NCBI RefSeq assembly: GCF_028502605.1
Contig: NC_079234.1
Coordinates: 4,340,001 to 4,404,000, forward strand
Source of the DNA: Trichoderma breve
Lineage: Eukaryota > Ascomycota > Sordariomycetes > Hypocreales > Hypocreaceae
Direction of reading: 5' to 3'
DNA: 64,000 nt
In this document: piece by piece, positions 44,094 to 57,000 of the stretch
Layout: every line of letters begins with the position of its first letter
Numbering within the stretch: the first letter of the stretch is position 1
Position numbers and translations under genes: made by a program
The notes under the pieces: model-generated
Told to the model about the DNA's origin: nothing
Databases searched by the model: none
What the model saw: the letters and a program-made list of their open reading frames with translations, nothing else

Positions 44094-46274
44094 TTAAAAG
44101 ATGTTGCCGCCGATGCCGGTATTGGCACTGTTCAACATGTCGATGCCCTCCACCTCTGCGCCAAAGTCCATGATGAGAATCTTGGGATCCTGTCCGGTAC
44201 TGACAATGCGTCTATAGTCGCTCTTTGCGCTAAGGACCCAACTGGCATGCCATCGAGGGAAGTCGAGCAATTGGCGGCCCGTCTCCATGTCCCAGACCTT
44301 GATGTCTGTGTCATAGCTGCCACTGACCAGACGCCCGCTCACGCTGTCAATGTGCAAGCTGCGTACTAGGTTCTCGTGTGCACGCATCTCGCGGACACAC
44401 TCGCCCGTGTTGGCGTCCCAGATGCGAATCACCTTGTCGTTGCCGGCCGACGCGACGTATCGACCGTCCTCGGAGAACTGAGAGCAAGCCAGGCCCTTGG
44501 TATGGCCGACGAATTCGCGAATGTTTCTTCCAGTGTCAATGTTCCACAGCTTGACCCGGAAGTCACCAGAGCATGACACGATGGTGTTTCCACGCATCTG
44601 GACGGCATTGACGGGGCCGGTGTGGCCGCGGAGCTGGCGGAGAAGGTTACCAGTCGCTCGGTCCCAAACACAGATGCTAATGTCCTTGCTGCAGGTCACA
44701 ATATGCTTTTCGTCAAAGGCCAAGTCGAGAACAGCAGCGGTGTGGTGGGTGAGACGGCGAATCGGACGATAGCCATTGCGCATGTCATACACAATACACG
44801 TAGAATCCGATGAGCCGGTCACCATAATCTCCTCGTCATATTGCAAGCACAAGATAGAAGCCTTGTGATGCTCATCGAAGGAAGCCACCTTTGGCATCGA
44901 GGGCGACGCCCGATAGCTGTCGGAAAAGTTGACATAATGGGTAGGATTGCCTTCGGCATCTTCCAACATCATGGGGTGGTTGACCACCTCGGGAGGTCCG
45001 ATGACCAGGCGACACTCCAGGGTTTGCATGTCCCAGATTCTGATGGTCTTGTCTCTGGAGCCAGAAATGATTTTATACCTGGGGCGAGGTCAGTAAACAT
45101 GTCAAACCAAGACAACGTAAGAGGGAGAAAGGAGTAAGGGATGCAGTGTGAGCGGAACATACTCATCAAATTGTAGACAGTAGATGCTGTCCATGTGTCC
45201 GTTAAGGTACATGGGGCGAGCCTTGCCCTCCTTCCACTTCTGAGCCAGCTCAAGTTTGGCACGGTAGATCTGCTTCCAATCGTTGGTGGGAACAACTTCG
45301 GGAATGCCCAAGCCAGCGCCAGGCTTGACGGGCTCACTGGTAGCATAAGTGGTGGTCATCTCCCGTAGGCAAGATTCTCTCCAGATATGTTGGTTGCGGA
45401 CCACCTCATTCCAGTGTCTAGAGACGACACTCGCTTTAGCCAGAGCGGCGGCGTCAAGGCAAGCCAAGACATGGATGGCGAGTTCGGATGGCAGCTGCTT
45501 GATAAAGTCGACCCTGCTAATGTTGCTATCCTGAGCAAGGATGGATCCGTCATCGCTGAGACCCGACTCAATAAAGGGCTGGGTGACGACGATGCCGATT
45601 CCGCTCTCGCGATCGTTGCTATCCTCGCTCGACGACTGCAGCCACTGGGTGTGCATAGCTTGTCTGGTATAGTATTCGTTCTGCAGCGCTACTGAGGCCT
45701 TTGCGGCAGCGCCGGTATTCATGGGAATATACGGAGGCTCGTCTCCCATTGCGGGAATAGGCATGTGAGGGTTTTGCTGCTGCTCGTAGAGGCCATCATC
45801 GGTAACATTGAAACCGTAGAAAGACCTCGACCGGCGAAAGGGCGCGGCGTGGCGAAGACGGTTCCACGTGTGGTGGGCGCTCGTCGGTCTGGCATGGGAG
45901 ACAGGCTGGTTGTTGAATTCAGAGGGCTCGGCTGTGATGGATGGCCGACGATGAACATGAACCATGCCTTTGAGGGATAAGGAGGCCCGACGAATCACGC
46001 CCTTGATGGTGCCGGCGGTGCTCTGAGCACGAACACGGCGCTTTCGAGAAGGAAGTTCGTGCGTGTCTTCCGAATCGTCGATGGCGACTTCGTGAGTCTG
46101 GCGCGGCGGGTGCGGATCGTCGTGGGAAAAGACGGCATGTTTGTGGTTTCGGAGGAGATTGGAGAGGCTCATGCTACGCATGCGCTGGTCATGGGATTGG
46201 TGGGATGAGGGAGCACCGGTGGCCCGATTGCCAGCAGATGCCCCCATGGTGTAGGACTGGAACTGGTCCGCCAT
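44094..46274 (-). CDS. fwd-1: F-box/WD40 protein, FWD1/beta-TrCP type
   Basis: Substrate receptor of an SCF ubiquitin ligase. The Neurospora member FWD1 targets the phosphorylated clock protein FREQUENCY; Slimb and beta-TrCP are the animal counterparts. Exons 46274-45163 and 45078-44094 join in phase (84-bp intron, GTATGT...CCCAG) to 698 residues. The N-terminal 240 residues are disordered, with a basic SRKRRVRAQSTAGTIKGVIR block. The F-box is at about 253-300 (FIKQLPSELAIHVLACLDAA). Seven WD40 repeats run from about 353, for example GHMDSIYCLQFDE and YKIISGSRDKTIRIWDM, the latter spanning the splice site. The frame stays open upstream to 46652, but MADQFQSYTMG at 46274 is the better start; the upstream part looks like leader. 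Confidence 0.88.
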
Positions 46275-48612
46275 TGCGTCTGTTTGAGAAGAATCTTGGC
46301 TTGAAAGACGTCTTTGTGGTAGTGCAGACAAATCGTACCACTCTTCGAACGCAGCGACTGTTGGCCGTAAACGTTCGGACTCGTGATGGAAATATTGACT
46401 CGGATCGAGAAAATGAATGGCGAATGAGAGGTTGCAGAAAGGAATTTGTCGAACACGAAAAGGCTCGTCAAATGATTGCTGATCAACGGGGTCGAAGTGG
46501 AAGAGCCTCGGTGGAGTTTCGTCTTGCTCGTCGGCAAAGGAAGGACGACTGACTAGTCTCGAGATGGAGTGCTGAAACACCAGCGGATCCAACAAACGCG
46601 AGCAACGAATAGACGGCAAAACAAATAGAGAAAGATGACACAATGCCTCCAAGGAGCGGGAATGGAAATATCGACAAGCAAGAGTGGTTGTGAGAGTTGG
46701 AAACTCGGGCTGGAAATTGGAATGCAGAAAGATTCAGGGCAAGGCGGTCTTGCTGGTGATGGGCGCCACGCGGCGGCTGACAATGCCTCGTGCGTGTGTC
46801 CGGAGGGTCCCGTTTCGATTTTAGCGGGAATGAAATGAAACACGACGGCTAGGAGGCCACGCAGGATCCTGCTGAGCAGTCGAAGAGGCGGCGAGGAGAT
46901 GGAAATGAGGACGAGGAGAAAAGGAGAGTGGTTGAGAGGAAGCGAAGAAACAGTGTTGCGATAGGACGTAAAGTAGCAGGACCAAAAAAAAACAAGGGGA
47001 CCGATAGCGGTATCTACTCTGGTTGTCACTAATACGGGCATATTACTGGGCTGTGTTAGTGCATGTACGGCGCAGCCCGCACAGACTTGGAGGGATGGAC
47101 AGATTGCCCACCATTTGCCGGAGACCCTGTAAGGAAGAAAAAAATTCTGGCGGCGTTGAGGCTTGCCCCTGGGGGAGGGATGCCACGACATGGCGTGTAT
47201 AGGTACAGGTACCTGATGCTTCATGTTCACTGAATGGCATCGAAGCCACAGCCACTGGTCAATCAATCATCGAGAACAAGTGTAGGTATCCGTAACATCC
47301 CTTGAGATCAATGCCCCGGATTTGTTTCCACTGACCCTTACTAGCACTAGACTATCTCAAACTACGGAGCAGAGTGGAGAGAAGCATCTGGACTCTGGGG
47401 ATGCCCCTGATGACCTGTGCATGCTGGTCATGGTCATGCCGCGCCGTCTTCACCTTTGGTGAGCACAGTAATAATAATAGCACCACACATCATCACATCT
47501 CAGTTGTCACCAGGTGAATCAAGTCATTTGCCGGCATCCGTCGCAAAGAGCCCATGTTTCAGTTCTAAAGGACATTACGTCGACAACTTCGAAAATGACT
47601 GAGCTAAAAGCGCGAGCACACGCGGAGGCGTAAAACTTTTCTGTCTCGCAGTATCAATGGCGAAAAAAACACAAGTACAAGTACAAGCCACTAGCAGCGG
47701 CAGCGATCAGGTCTTCGCAGCACTTGTGCTTTTTAGGTGCGATCTGAAGCGGAGTGTCCGTAAATTACGGGTCGCTACCTAGTCAGCTCTTTTTTGTTCC
47801 TTTTTTCTGTTTGCTGGCAAGCCATTGGATTCTCGTCCTTCTGCCGCGGGTCTTCCGGGCATCGCTTTGTCTTGGCTGCTGCAGCTGGGATTGGACAGCT
47901 GTGATGATCTCCGTGGAGACTGTGCGCTTCTACTTCAGATTTTGCTAGCTTCTCGAAGCACCATTCGCCACAGAGCGAGCAGAAAGAGATGGCCGCCGTC
48001 GGTTTGTACCTTGCGGTGAGGTGTGTGCCTGCCAAGACCGCGGGTGGACAAAAGACAACTGGCCATGACCCAACAGGCATGTCTCAATAGTGCATGCAGG
48101 ATGGGTGACAAGAAAGATGAGACGAGACGATAAAGATAGTCGTATTATGGAAGATGCTTTTTTATGGATGTTTCAATGGATTCCTACTACGCTTACAATA
48201 ATGGTCTGCTCGGCATTGGGTAATAAATTCGTGAGACTCAAGTATCACAACCCTCATCTAACCAGGCGGCTGGAAGATGAATAAGAGACAACTGAGAGAC
48301 ACTGCCCCTGGACGAGACAAGGCAATGATCGTCGTCCCATCCCTGGCGAACCTAACAAAGATACAAAGAAAAGATGATTCAGCCACGTTTTTCTCGGCAG
48401 TGGAGTTGGGACGACGTGCATCTGCTTCAGGATGACAGCCAACGTACAGCAGCGCGAGGTCACCGCAACGGCTTACTTACATATGCTCAAAGACCATTAG
48501 TAGCCAATCGCAGCGCAGTTGCGGCAGGCCTGGAACTTGGACAATTCACACGTCCGCCTGCTTTGGCTCTGCATTGACCTTGACCGAAACATCTTTTTCA
48601 CGATACGGCATC
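46275..48612. other. divergent intergenic region, FWD1-like / DUF7704-like genes
   Basis: The first 700 bp are probably the long leader and promoter of the FWD1-like gene, where an open frame continues from the coding frame. The remainder shows no gene; frames at 46553-47266 and 47775-48080 on the minus strand have no domain. Confidence 0.5.
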
Positions 48613-49056
48613 ATGGCGCCAGCGCAGCTAAGTTTTCGCTTCCCCCTTGCATACCGCCTCTTCTTTCTCTTCCTAGAGCCCATTTCCGCTCTAGTCGGAG
48701 CCTTTTACACCCATTTCCGCCAGCAGCGCTATCTCGAGCTCCTGGACAGGGCGACGGCACCTGCACAGGTCTCGCTGGGCACTTCGGTGGCCATGTCCCA
48801 GCTTGCAAACATGTACTTCTTCTTCGCCATCAACGAGGCGCTTGTGCTCCGGTCTACCCGGGATCTGCGCGTGTGGCGGGCTGTTTTGCTGGTGCTCTTG
48901 ATTGCAGACTTTGGACACTTGTACTCGATGAAAGAATTGGGCCCCGAGATATACTACAATGTCACGGGTTGGAATGCTGGCGATATTGGCAACGTGCCTT
49001 GGGTTTACGCGGGGGCGACGCTGAGGTTGTGTTTCCTGGCAGGGGTTGGGCTGTGA
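48613..49056 (+). CDS. small membrane protein, DUF7704-like
   Basis: Intronless, 147 residues, about four membrane segments: FPLAYRLFFLFLEPISALVG (about 10-29), LGTSVAMSQLANMYFFFAIN (55-74), VWRAVLLVLLIADFGHLYSM (85-104) and the C-terminal WVYAGATLRLCFLAGVGL. The FLEPISALVGA motif near the N-terminus and the terminal AGATLRLCFL are typical of a small fungal-specific family of unknown function that I recall as DUF7704. The start at 48613 (MAPAQLSFRFP) is preferred over 48574 because the extra residues are not hydrophobic or conserved-looking. No role can be proposed from the context. Confidence 0.7.
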   Translation: MAPAQLSFRFPLAYRLFFLFLEPISALVGAFYTHFRQQRYLELLDRATAPAQVSLGTSVAMSQLANMYFFFAINEALVLRSTRDLRVWRAVLLVLLIADFGHLYSMKELGPEIYYNVTGWNAGDIGNVPWVYAGATLRLCFLAGVGL

Positions 49057-49766
49057 GGACGGCCGATGGGACCCGAAAAGAGAGGCTATAGAGGCACATT
49101 TTACGAGAAGGCATCAGGTGTTTAAGTAGCTACCAAGAGGAGGACGCAGGCGCCAAGAGGGATTTCAATATCTTGACAACATGAATCAAGCACTAGATTC
49201 GGAATCCGGGCCCGAATCGCATCGAGCTTGAAACCACCAGAGCTCTCACGAGGTGAAGAACTCGGCACTCATTCGGCATCGACTGACCCGTTGGTCGTGA
49301 CGTCTGCTTAAGTCATCAACGGCAATCAGCTTATCGCGAGCTCTCTTTGGTGGAACAATCGGACATTCGCCGGATTATCTCGCGGTATCGGCGACGGAAA
49401 TGGGCTAGATACGCCTCTTCGCCTCCAAAGGTGGGGGTTTGTGAGGGTCTAGAGGCTCCTCATCCGCAAATATTCAGAGACTATCTCGTCACTGTTTCTG
49501 CGCGGAGACGCCTGAGAATGGCGCGGGTAAAGTGAAGCAGTGGCTGCCCCTCATATGATGATGGTGGGGTAGACAAGAGGCAGAACGATGACCCGAGAAT
49601 TGGGCAATTATAACTGTCAGGATCTCCCCCTCACCAGCTAGTGATTCCTTTGGTTGTTCTCTTTTTTTCCCTGTAATCAGCTTCTTGTTCGATAAGCTTG
49701 CCTTCATACCGTCCCGACAGACCTGTTACAGCTCCTTCATCCATACAGCAAAAAAAAGAGCTCAAG
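49057..49766. other. intergenic, promoter of the alcohol dehydrogenase
   Basis: No coding signal. The last 150 bp are pyrimidine-rich with a short leader (CAGCAAAAAAAAGAGCTCAAG) before the start codon. Confidence 0.55.
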
Positions 49767-50916
49767 ATGGCAGTCCCTGACAAGTTTACCGGCTTCCAGT
49801 CACCCAGCGCTGGCAAGTGGCTCGAGTTTGAGAAGGGCTCATGGGAGCCTAGACCCTTTGGCGACTATGATGTCGACATTAAGACAGAGTGCTGCGGCGT
49901 CTGTGCCAGCGATCGCCACACCATCAGCGGCGATTGGGGCGACTGCCCCTACCCTCTGGCCGTGGGACACGAAGTCGTTGGCAAGGTCATCCGCGTTGGC
50001 CCCAAGGTGACGCTGGCCAAGGTCGGCCAGCGAGTCGGTGTTGGTGCGCAGGTGTACTCTTGCTTGGAGTGTCGCCAGTGCAAGAACGAGAACGAGACGT
50101 ACTGCAAGCACCAGATCGATGCCTACGGCGCCCCATACCTCGACACCGGCTACACAACCCAGGGAGGCTATTCTTCTCATTCTAGAATCCACGAGTACTG
50201 GTGAGTGGCTGTCAGAACCTTAATCTCTGTTCGATGACCTAGAAGGCTGATTCGAATGATGACGTAGGACATACCCTATTCCCGAAGCTCTAGAGAGCGC
50301 CGATGCCGCCCCCATGCTGTGCGCCGGCATCACCGTCTTCAGCCCCTTGAAGCGCTTCGGTGCCGGTCCCGGCAAGAAGGTCGGTGTTGTGGGCATTGGT
50401 GGCCTGGGCCACTACGGCATCATGTTTGCCAAGGCCCTGGGTGCCGAGACCTGGGCCATTTCTCGAACCCGAGCCAAGGAGGCTGACGCTCGCAAGATGG
50501 GAGCTGATGGCTTCCTGGCAACATCAGAGAAGGACTGGACCAAGGGACACGAGATGACATTTGATCTCATCATCAACACTGCCAACTCCTTCGAGGGTTT
50601 TGCTCTGGGTGAATACCTTAGCCTGCTCGACGTCCACGGCCGATGGAACTCAGTCGGTCTCCCCGGTGGTGAGGGTGTCTCTGTCCGAAACCAAGACTTC
50701 CTCGGAAACGGCTGCTTCATCGGCAGCTCACATCTGGGCAGCCGCAAAGAGATGCTGGAGATGCTGGACCTAGCAGCATCCAAGGGTATTCACTCTTGGG
50801 TAGAGAAGATTCCCATCTCCAAAGAGGGTCTGCAGCAGGCTATGAACAGACTGGCAGACTCGAGCGTGCGATACAGATCATGCATGGTCAACTATGAGGA
50901 GGCTTTCGGTGCTTAA
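49767..50916 (+). CDS. zinc, NADP(H)-type alcohol dehydrogenase (CAD/Adh6 family)
   Basis: Cytosolic medium-chain dehydrogenase that reduces aldehydes to alcohols, with relatives active on cinnamaldehyde and branched or aromatic aldehydes. Exons 49767-50200 and 50268-50916 join in phase (67-bp intron, GTGAGT...GTAG) to 360 residues, the family length. Catalytic zinc ligands lie in CCGVCASD (about 43-50) and GHEV (about 70); the structural zinc lobe is CLECRQCKNENETYC (about 101-115). The nucleotide-binding motif GIGGLGHYG is near residue 185. The Ser-Arg-Thr sequence after the second strand (AISRTRAKEADA) agrees with NADP preference in Adh6-type enzymes. It is probably a detoxification or general aldehyde reductase; the exact substrate cannot be told. 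Confidence 0.9.
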
Positions 50917-52205
50917 TGTGTGAATCAAATGTGTGTATAAAACAAAAGTTAATAGAAGAAGATAAAAAGAAAAAAAGAAATAAAAGCCACTTGACGTTGG
51001 AATATACCGCATTCTCCCTACCACTCATTCACGTGGGTGAAGCTGTGATAGAACCTTGATGGACAGCCGACGTCTCCACTTCTCTCAATGACGAGCAGAG
51101 ACTCCGAAGCCGATAACAGCTCTTCCTTATTAGTAAGTTGTGCCTGATTACTGAGAAAACAGCTTTGTAACGCATCAATCGTTATTTCACGTAATCACCT
51201 TGACCCAAGCATCAATGACGCCACCGAAAACAATACCAGGGTCAGGCTATTACTGCCACATTCGGCTCGGCCAAAGCCAGCTCGGCCAGCTCGGCCAGCT
51301 CGGCTTACCCAAGCAGCCTCATTTACCACTCACGCCCTCAAATCACGAAGACAACTAACGATTTAAGCTTAATCCCCAACTAAACCTCATCCATCTCGCC
51401 GAACAACGTTGAATTGGTTTTTTTCCCCCACAAGCCTAACAAGACGAAGCTGAACATCGGCGCTGTAGTTTCTCGCAATATCGGGCTCGCGTGAGTCACG
51501 CTGAAAAATCTCCTTTCTGAGATGGCCGGTTCGAAAGAAGGAAAAAAGAAACTTGCCCGAATAGGCAATTCTGCCCTTTAGCTTCTCTCTCCCCGGGGGA
51601 ATACGTGTAAAAGGCCCGGCGAGACGGATTGGGCTGGTTTGTGGGGCTGGTTAACTGCCATAACAGTCTGTAACTGTTCTTTTGCGCGGAACATGTTAGA
51701 GCATCTAATATTGGTTGTCTTGTTTCAGTTGATTGATTGATTGAGATGATGTTTTTCTTGCTGAGTCTAGCAAGCCGTTGTAGCCGAGTTCCGTTGGTTT
51801 AGATTCCCTCGTCAAAGACTCTAGAACCGTTCGTATCACAACTCGGGCTAGCGATATACGAACAAATGTGGAGAAATAAAAGAGAAATGGCTCAGTTAGA
51901 TAGGCTGTACTTATTCCAAATTGGCTCTGTCAGCAGAAGGTGCCGACGATAGGAGCTGCAAGATGACTGGTCCCGCCGTTACATGGGGTTGGTTGTTTAC
52001 TTTGGAAGGGCGGGATGGGATAAATAGAACGCGGGCTGCTCCTCTTGATGACTTTGACCTCGTTGGGGAGGAGTGGGAGGAGTAGACAGAAACAAATTGA
52101 ATAAAAACATTTTTCTCTTAAATCGAATCCAATAATTCACATAATCATTGTCACCGTCGTTGTTCATCTTCAATTACCCATAAACACTGACTCATATTCG
52201 CCAAA
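50917..52205. other. gene-free intergenic region
   Basis: Holds the 3' flank of the alcohol dehydrogenase and the promoter of the WD40 gene (TAAATAGA near 52021). A small tandem repeat lies at 51277-51303. No gene seen. Confidence 0.55.
51277..51303. repeat. 9-bp tandem repeat, three copies
   Basis: CCAGCTCGG three times in succession. Simple microsatellite-like repeat with no obvious role. Confidence 0.8.
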
Positions 52206-53280
52206 ATGTAAGTGTTTCCACCAACTCATCACCGCCATGCCCTCATCGACAAAATGCCAACGAACCACAAAATCCAGGTCTCCCGCGCCGTCTCCGTCAC
52301 CTCCTCCCCCCTTCCCCTCAATCTCTCTCACCCTCCGCTACACCCGCCCCGCCTCCCGCTCCGAAATCACCGCGGTGGGCATCTCCCCCTCGTCCACCGT
52401 CGCCTACGCAATCTTCCCCGGCGCCCAGGCCGACCAGCCCTGGATCGACACCTTCGACCTGGCCACCCAGCGCGGCTACTCCAAGATCATTGGCCCCGTC
52501 GCGAGCTTCTCGCCGTCGCTGCACTCGTCCCCGCTGCGCGTCGGCAAGCCCTCGGCCTCGGCCTTGGCGTCGTCCTCGTCCGCTCTGCCGTTCCCTCGCA
52601 TCGCCACGCTGTCGTCGACCCTGTCTCTCATGGTCCGCGACTTCGCCTCTGGGAAGACCGTCCTCGAGCTCAAGGAAGTCGCTGCTCCAATTGCCTGGTC
52701 TCCCGACGGCCGCGCCATCGCCGCTGCTGAACCCCGGAACCGTATCGGTCTGTGGGACGTCCGCACGGGGACCCGCATCGGCCGCGTGCCGGGCCACATC
52801 GACACCGTGACCCACGTCGCCTTCGCCCCTGACTCAGCGCTGGTCAGTCTCTCACGGGATGGCACTCTCCGCGTCACGGACCCTCGCACCAGCAAGACGC
52901 TCTACAAGCTCGAGATGGAGACGTCCAAGAACCCGCGTGCCCTGGCCGTCTCCCCCGACGGCACCACCATTGTCTCCGTCTGGGGCTCCGTCGTGCACAT
53001 CTGGATGCCGCAGCACGGCCAATTGACCTCGTACAGCCTCTCCAGCACGCGGCCCTGCGAGGGCTGGCCCCTGAGCATCTCCCCTGACTGCCGCTACATC
53101 GCGAGCTGGACCGAGGAGGGCTTCGATATCATGGATGCGGCCTCTGGCGCCGTCGTTTGCACCCAGGATGGTGGCCCCCTGGTCACGTCTGCCGATTTCT
53201 CTACTGATGGAAGCGTTTTGGTCCTTGGAAGAATCAGCGGCGACGTCGAGGTTTGGGATATTACTGATAAGCGTGCTTAG
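52206..53280 (+). CDS. WD40/beta-propeller protein with intron-split start codon
   Basis: Family not identified beyond a WD40-like propeller. Best model: exon 1 is just the AT at 52206-52207, a 70-bp intron (GTAAGTG...ATCCAG) follows, and exon 2 is 52278-53280, so the start codon is AT|G. This gives 334 residues beginning MSPAPSPSPPPP. Recognisable repeats: IAWSPDGRAIAAAEPRNRIG (about 147-166), HVAFAPDSALVSLSRDGTLR (about 190-209), ALAVSPDGTTIVSVWGSVVH (about 231-250) and a last one ending SGDVEVWDITDKRA. The alternative start at 52237 (MPSSTKCQ, 347 residues) reads through sequence that looks like intron. Strong C-biased codons. It converges with the coiled-coil gene. Confidence 0.7.
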
Positions 53281-54047
53281 AATTTGTAAATGAACCGTAT
53301 ATAGATGTATAAGTAGGTGTTGCCTGATGGATACTGCATGGCTTCGAAGGCGTAGAGAGAAAGGGTTGTCGTTTTGGGAGTGGGTTTTTGTTCTTTTATT
53401 CACGGTTAGTCAGTGTTGTCTTTTGTTGTTTTATGTTGTATATTAGTGTTCAGCATACGTATGAGCCTGTTTAGTCACTCTATAGTCATGTTCGAGCTGG
53501 CCTTTGTGTTGTATATCAGCTAGATATATAGCGAGGTCATGGTGGTTTTCAGCGGCGGGAGAGGGAGGCATTTTGATACCCTTTTGTTTCATCTCATGCG
53601 AGGTAATAGGCACTTGTGATAGCGCGAGATTCATTCTACATTTCAGTTTTACAATTAGCCGTAGTAAAAGAGTGGTATTATATATTCAAGTTTGGTATAT
53701 AGTTGTACTAGCAATATCTTCATTGGGGTATTTTTTCGTGTCCTTCGTGGCCTGAATCTACCAGGATCCAAACTGTCTGTGAGAAATATGCTAGGCCATG
53801 TTCAAAGGAATGTTGTGACGCCAAGCACTCACTTCTGGTTTCCTTACCCTCCCTCATTAGAGCCTCAGTCTCACTTAACAATGCCGTTTCCATTCCAGTG
53901 AAACACCAACACATTACACCCACGTATAAAAGCCTTCATCCTCCAGCTGACGCTCCGAACTCCCGTTAAGTCTTCTTCGCAGGTAGATGCATTTTCTACT
54001 CAACATGGATATCCTTTCCCGTCTCTGGATTCGCAAAGATCGATCCT
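53281..54047. other. convergent 3' intergenic region
   Basis: AT-rich 3' flanks of the WD40 gene (+) and the coiled-coil gene (-). No further feature seen. Confidence 0.55.
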
Positions 54048-57000
54048 TCACGCAACCCAACCCAACGTTTCCAGCATGCCACGAGCTTCGGAAGGGGGTA
54101 AACTAGCAACGCCCAATTGGCGGACTTGGGTGCCGCGTCTCAGCCGTTGTAGTCCAACAGCAAGTTTCCAGCCCTCGGTTTCCTCAACAATAAAAAGGTA
54201 GCTTTTGGCTTCTTGGTCGCGAAGTGTCGCCCGAAGGACATGTAGGCCCTTGGATTTCCACTCCCCAGTCTGTCCCGTCGATGATGGAATGTTGGTGTTC
54301 TTGAACGTACGGTCGCAGAGGCCAAGACGACAACACTCTCTACAGGCGTGAAGCATCTCTGATAGATACAGATCAGCCTCAGTACCAGTAAAAGCGGCGG
54401 GACCATCCCGGTCTGAGCGGCTTCTGCCAGCCATTTTGTGAAGGAAGCCGGAGCCTTTACTAGCGGTAGATCCCGCTGATGGCGGCGGTGCAGTCAAGCA
54501 ATGTGGCAGGCACCACACCTCGACAAGTTTGAGTGTCCAGGCCTTGACGTCCCACTCGCGCTGGGGGACTCCGCGAACGTCGTCGTCAATGAAGAGTCCC
54601 TCGGTTGTGATTCGAAGAACCAAGCCGTCTGTCACCGTGCCAACTCCTGATATGAGCTGGCTGGATGGCGTCTTTGTGAACTGGTTCATGAAGAGATACA
54701 CGGATTGGATGACAACCTTGTCAGGATCATTAGTCGTGTAGGGAGATCGTATCGAGGGCGGTGGTGTCGTTCGAGCTGTTGTCTGAGATGCCGCCCACGA
54801 TGCGTCGGATCCTGTGAGAGATGATGTCGACTTCCTATGTCTCGGTTTGTTAGGTGGTGTCTGGTCGTATGGTGGTGGTTGCTGGTGTTGCTGATGTTGC
54901 GGTTGTGGCTTGCTTGGTTGGTCGTATGGCCGGTAAGAGTACGTCTCCGACTCTACATAGCTGCTGTTGCTACTAACATATGACTTCGGAGTGGGCATTG
55001 ATCGTCTTGCCGAGGGGTCTGATCTCCTCGAGGCGGACGAAGGAGCCTCAGATGGGGCAGCAGCGGGAGGTGGCCGCTTTGTAGGGCTCTCACCTCTGTC
55101 AAATCTCTCGTGTCTCTCCGACCTCTCTGTCCGTTCTGTCCGTTCTGTTCGGTCGCTTTCGTCAGACATCCTAGAGGTTGCCGAAGAGACCACGGAGGGG
55201 GAGGAGGTCGATGGAGGAGGGGGTGCAGGAGGTCGGCCGTTGGGCCACATGGCCGTCTTCTCGCCAACGCTGGAGTATGCATAGGCGGTGCTGCCGACTC
55301 GACTTGCTGGCATGGCAGCCTTTGCTTCAGCAGCTGCCTTGGCCTCTGCGGCGGCTTTGGCCTCAGCTGCAGCTCTCGCCTCGACTGCGGCTCTGGCATC
55401 AGCAATAATCTTGGCCTCTGTCGCAGCTTTGGCCTCCGCAGCCGCCTTGGCATCTGCTGCAGCTCTCTTTTCAGCTGCAGCTTTGATTTCAGCTTCTCTC
55501 TTTCGTTGCTGTTCTCTTTCCCTCGCCTCTCTTTCTCTCGCCTCTCGCTCTTTCGCCTCCCTTTCCCTGGCTTCCAACACCTTGGCTTCTTTCTCTATCG
55601 CTTCTCTTTCCCTCGCTTCCCTTTCTCGTTGCCTAGCCAGTTCCAGTTCTTCTTGTTTGCGCCTCCGCTCTGCCTCATGCCTCTCCGCCTCTTCTCTTGC
55701 CTGCTGTTCTGTCTCCTTTTGAAGCTTCTCCTTCTCGCGCTCCTGCCGCTCCTTTGCTTCCTTGGCACGCAGTTCGAGCAGCTTTTTGGCAGCTGTTTCG
55801 CGACGCTTTTGTTCTGCTTCTTTAAGCCTCCTGTCTTCTTCCTTCTTTCTCATTTCTTCGCGCGCCTTCTCCCACGTTCCTTTCGGTGTCTCGGCCTTCT
55901 TCATGTCCGGCTGAGGAGGAGGATTTTGATCGAGCTTGGGTTCAGGAGGCGGTGGCTGTTGCTTAGTCTCAGGAGACACGGGAGTGTCTGGCTTGAGAGG
56001 CGTTTGCTTCTCTGGCCGTGGATCTGGTCGAAATGGGGGGATAGGTGCCAGGTCTGGCATGCGCGGTAGCTTCGACGCTGCTTTAGGTGTTGCTGTCATC
56101 TTCTCTAAGCCAGCAGCCGCTTTCTTGTCAAAGTCAGGTATCTTTGCTAGCTCAGGCACGCTCTTTTTCCTTTCCGGCGAAAGGGACGGTTTTGACTCTG
56201 CTGGTGGAGGGTACTTCTTTTCTGGCGAGGAGGGTCGTTTCCTCTCAAGTTCTGGGGAGTTTCTCCCAAACACCGGAGACATCTTTTCAAAGCCAGGCTG
56301 CTTCAGCTCAGATTTCAGAGGTGCCCTTTCAGGTTCTGGGATTGGGTTCTTCTCTTCTGCAGGCGGTGCCTTCTTCTTCTTCTTCTTTGGCTTCTCTACC
56401 TCAGGAGCCGGCTTTTCCTCCGATGGCGCAGGCTGGCGTTGGCGTTGCTTCTCGGTGTCCAGTGGTGACTTTGGGGTTGGAGGTGGTGGGCCTTTTTGAG
56501 ATGGCGAGCGGTGAGAAGGCGACGAGGCCGGCTCAGAACCATGCTTAGGCGGCCGCGGTGTCTCTTCAGGTTGGGCATCCGCACTCTTCCAGGTTCCCTG
56601 GGATCGATCATGGCGTGGAGGAGGAGGTGGGCCATCGGTAGAACGACCGTGAGGGGGGGGAGGAGGCGGCGGCGCATTGGGGTCTGCTCGCCCTCCCGAG
56701 TTTGGGCCTCCGAAGCCACCGTGTCCGCCATTTGCGCCGTGAGGCCCATGTCCGTTACCGAATCCTCCACCTTGGCCTTTATCGCCTGAGCTGGACGCAG
56801 GTGCCGGGCCACCGGTCTGCATCCGGCCCAGGGCCCAGGCTCCAATGCCAACCCCCAACAAGAGCGTGGTTAAGCCCGTACCTCCTATGCTGGAGCCATT
56901 AATCCACAGCTTCACGGCCGGTGCCACGGCTTGGAACAGGGCAACACATATCAGTGCGGAGGCAAAGCCTGCCACGAAACTATTGACGTTCGGTTGCATC

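Noticed and set aside
55110..56069. 319-codon open frame antisense to the coiled-coil gene
   Set aside because: By-product of repeated Glu, Arg, Ala and Lys codons on the minus strand. The translation is a repetitive Leu/Phe/Cys/Ser mix.
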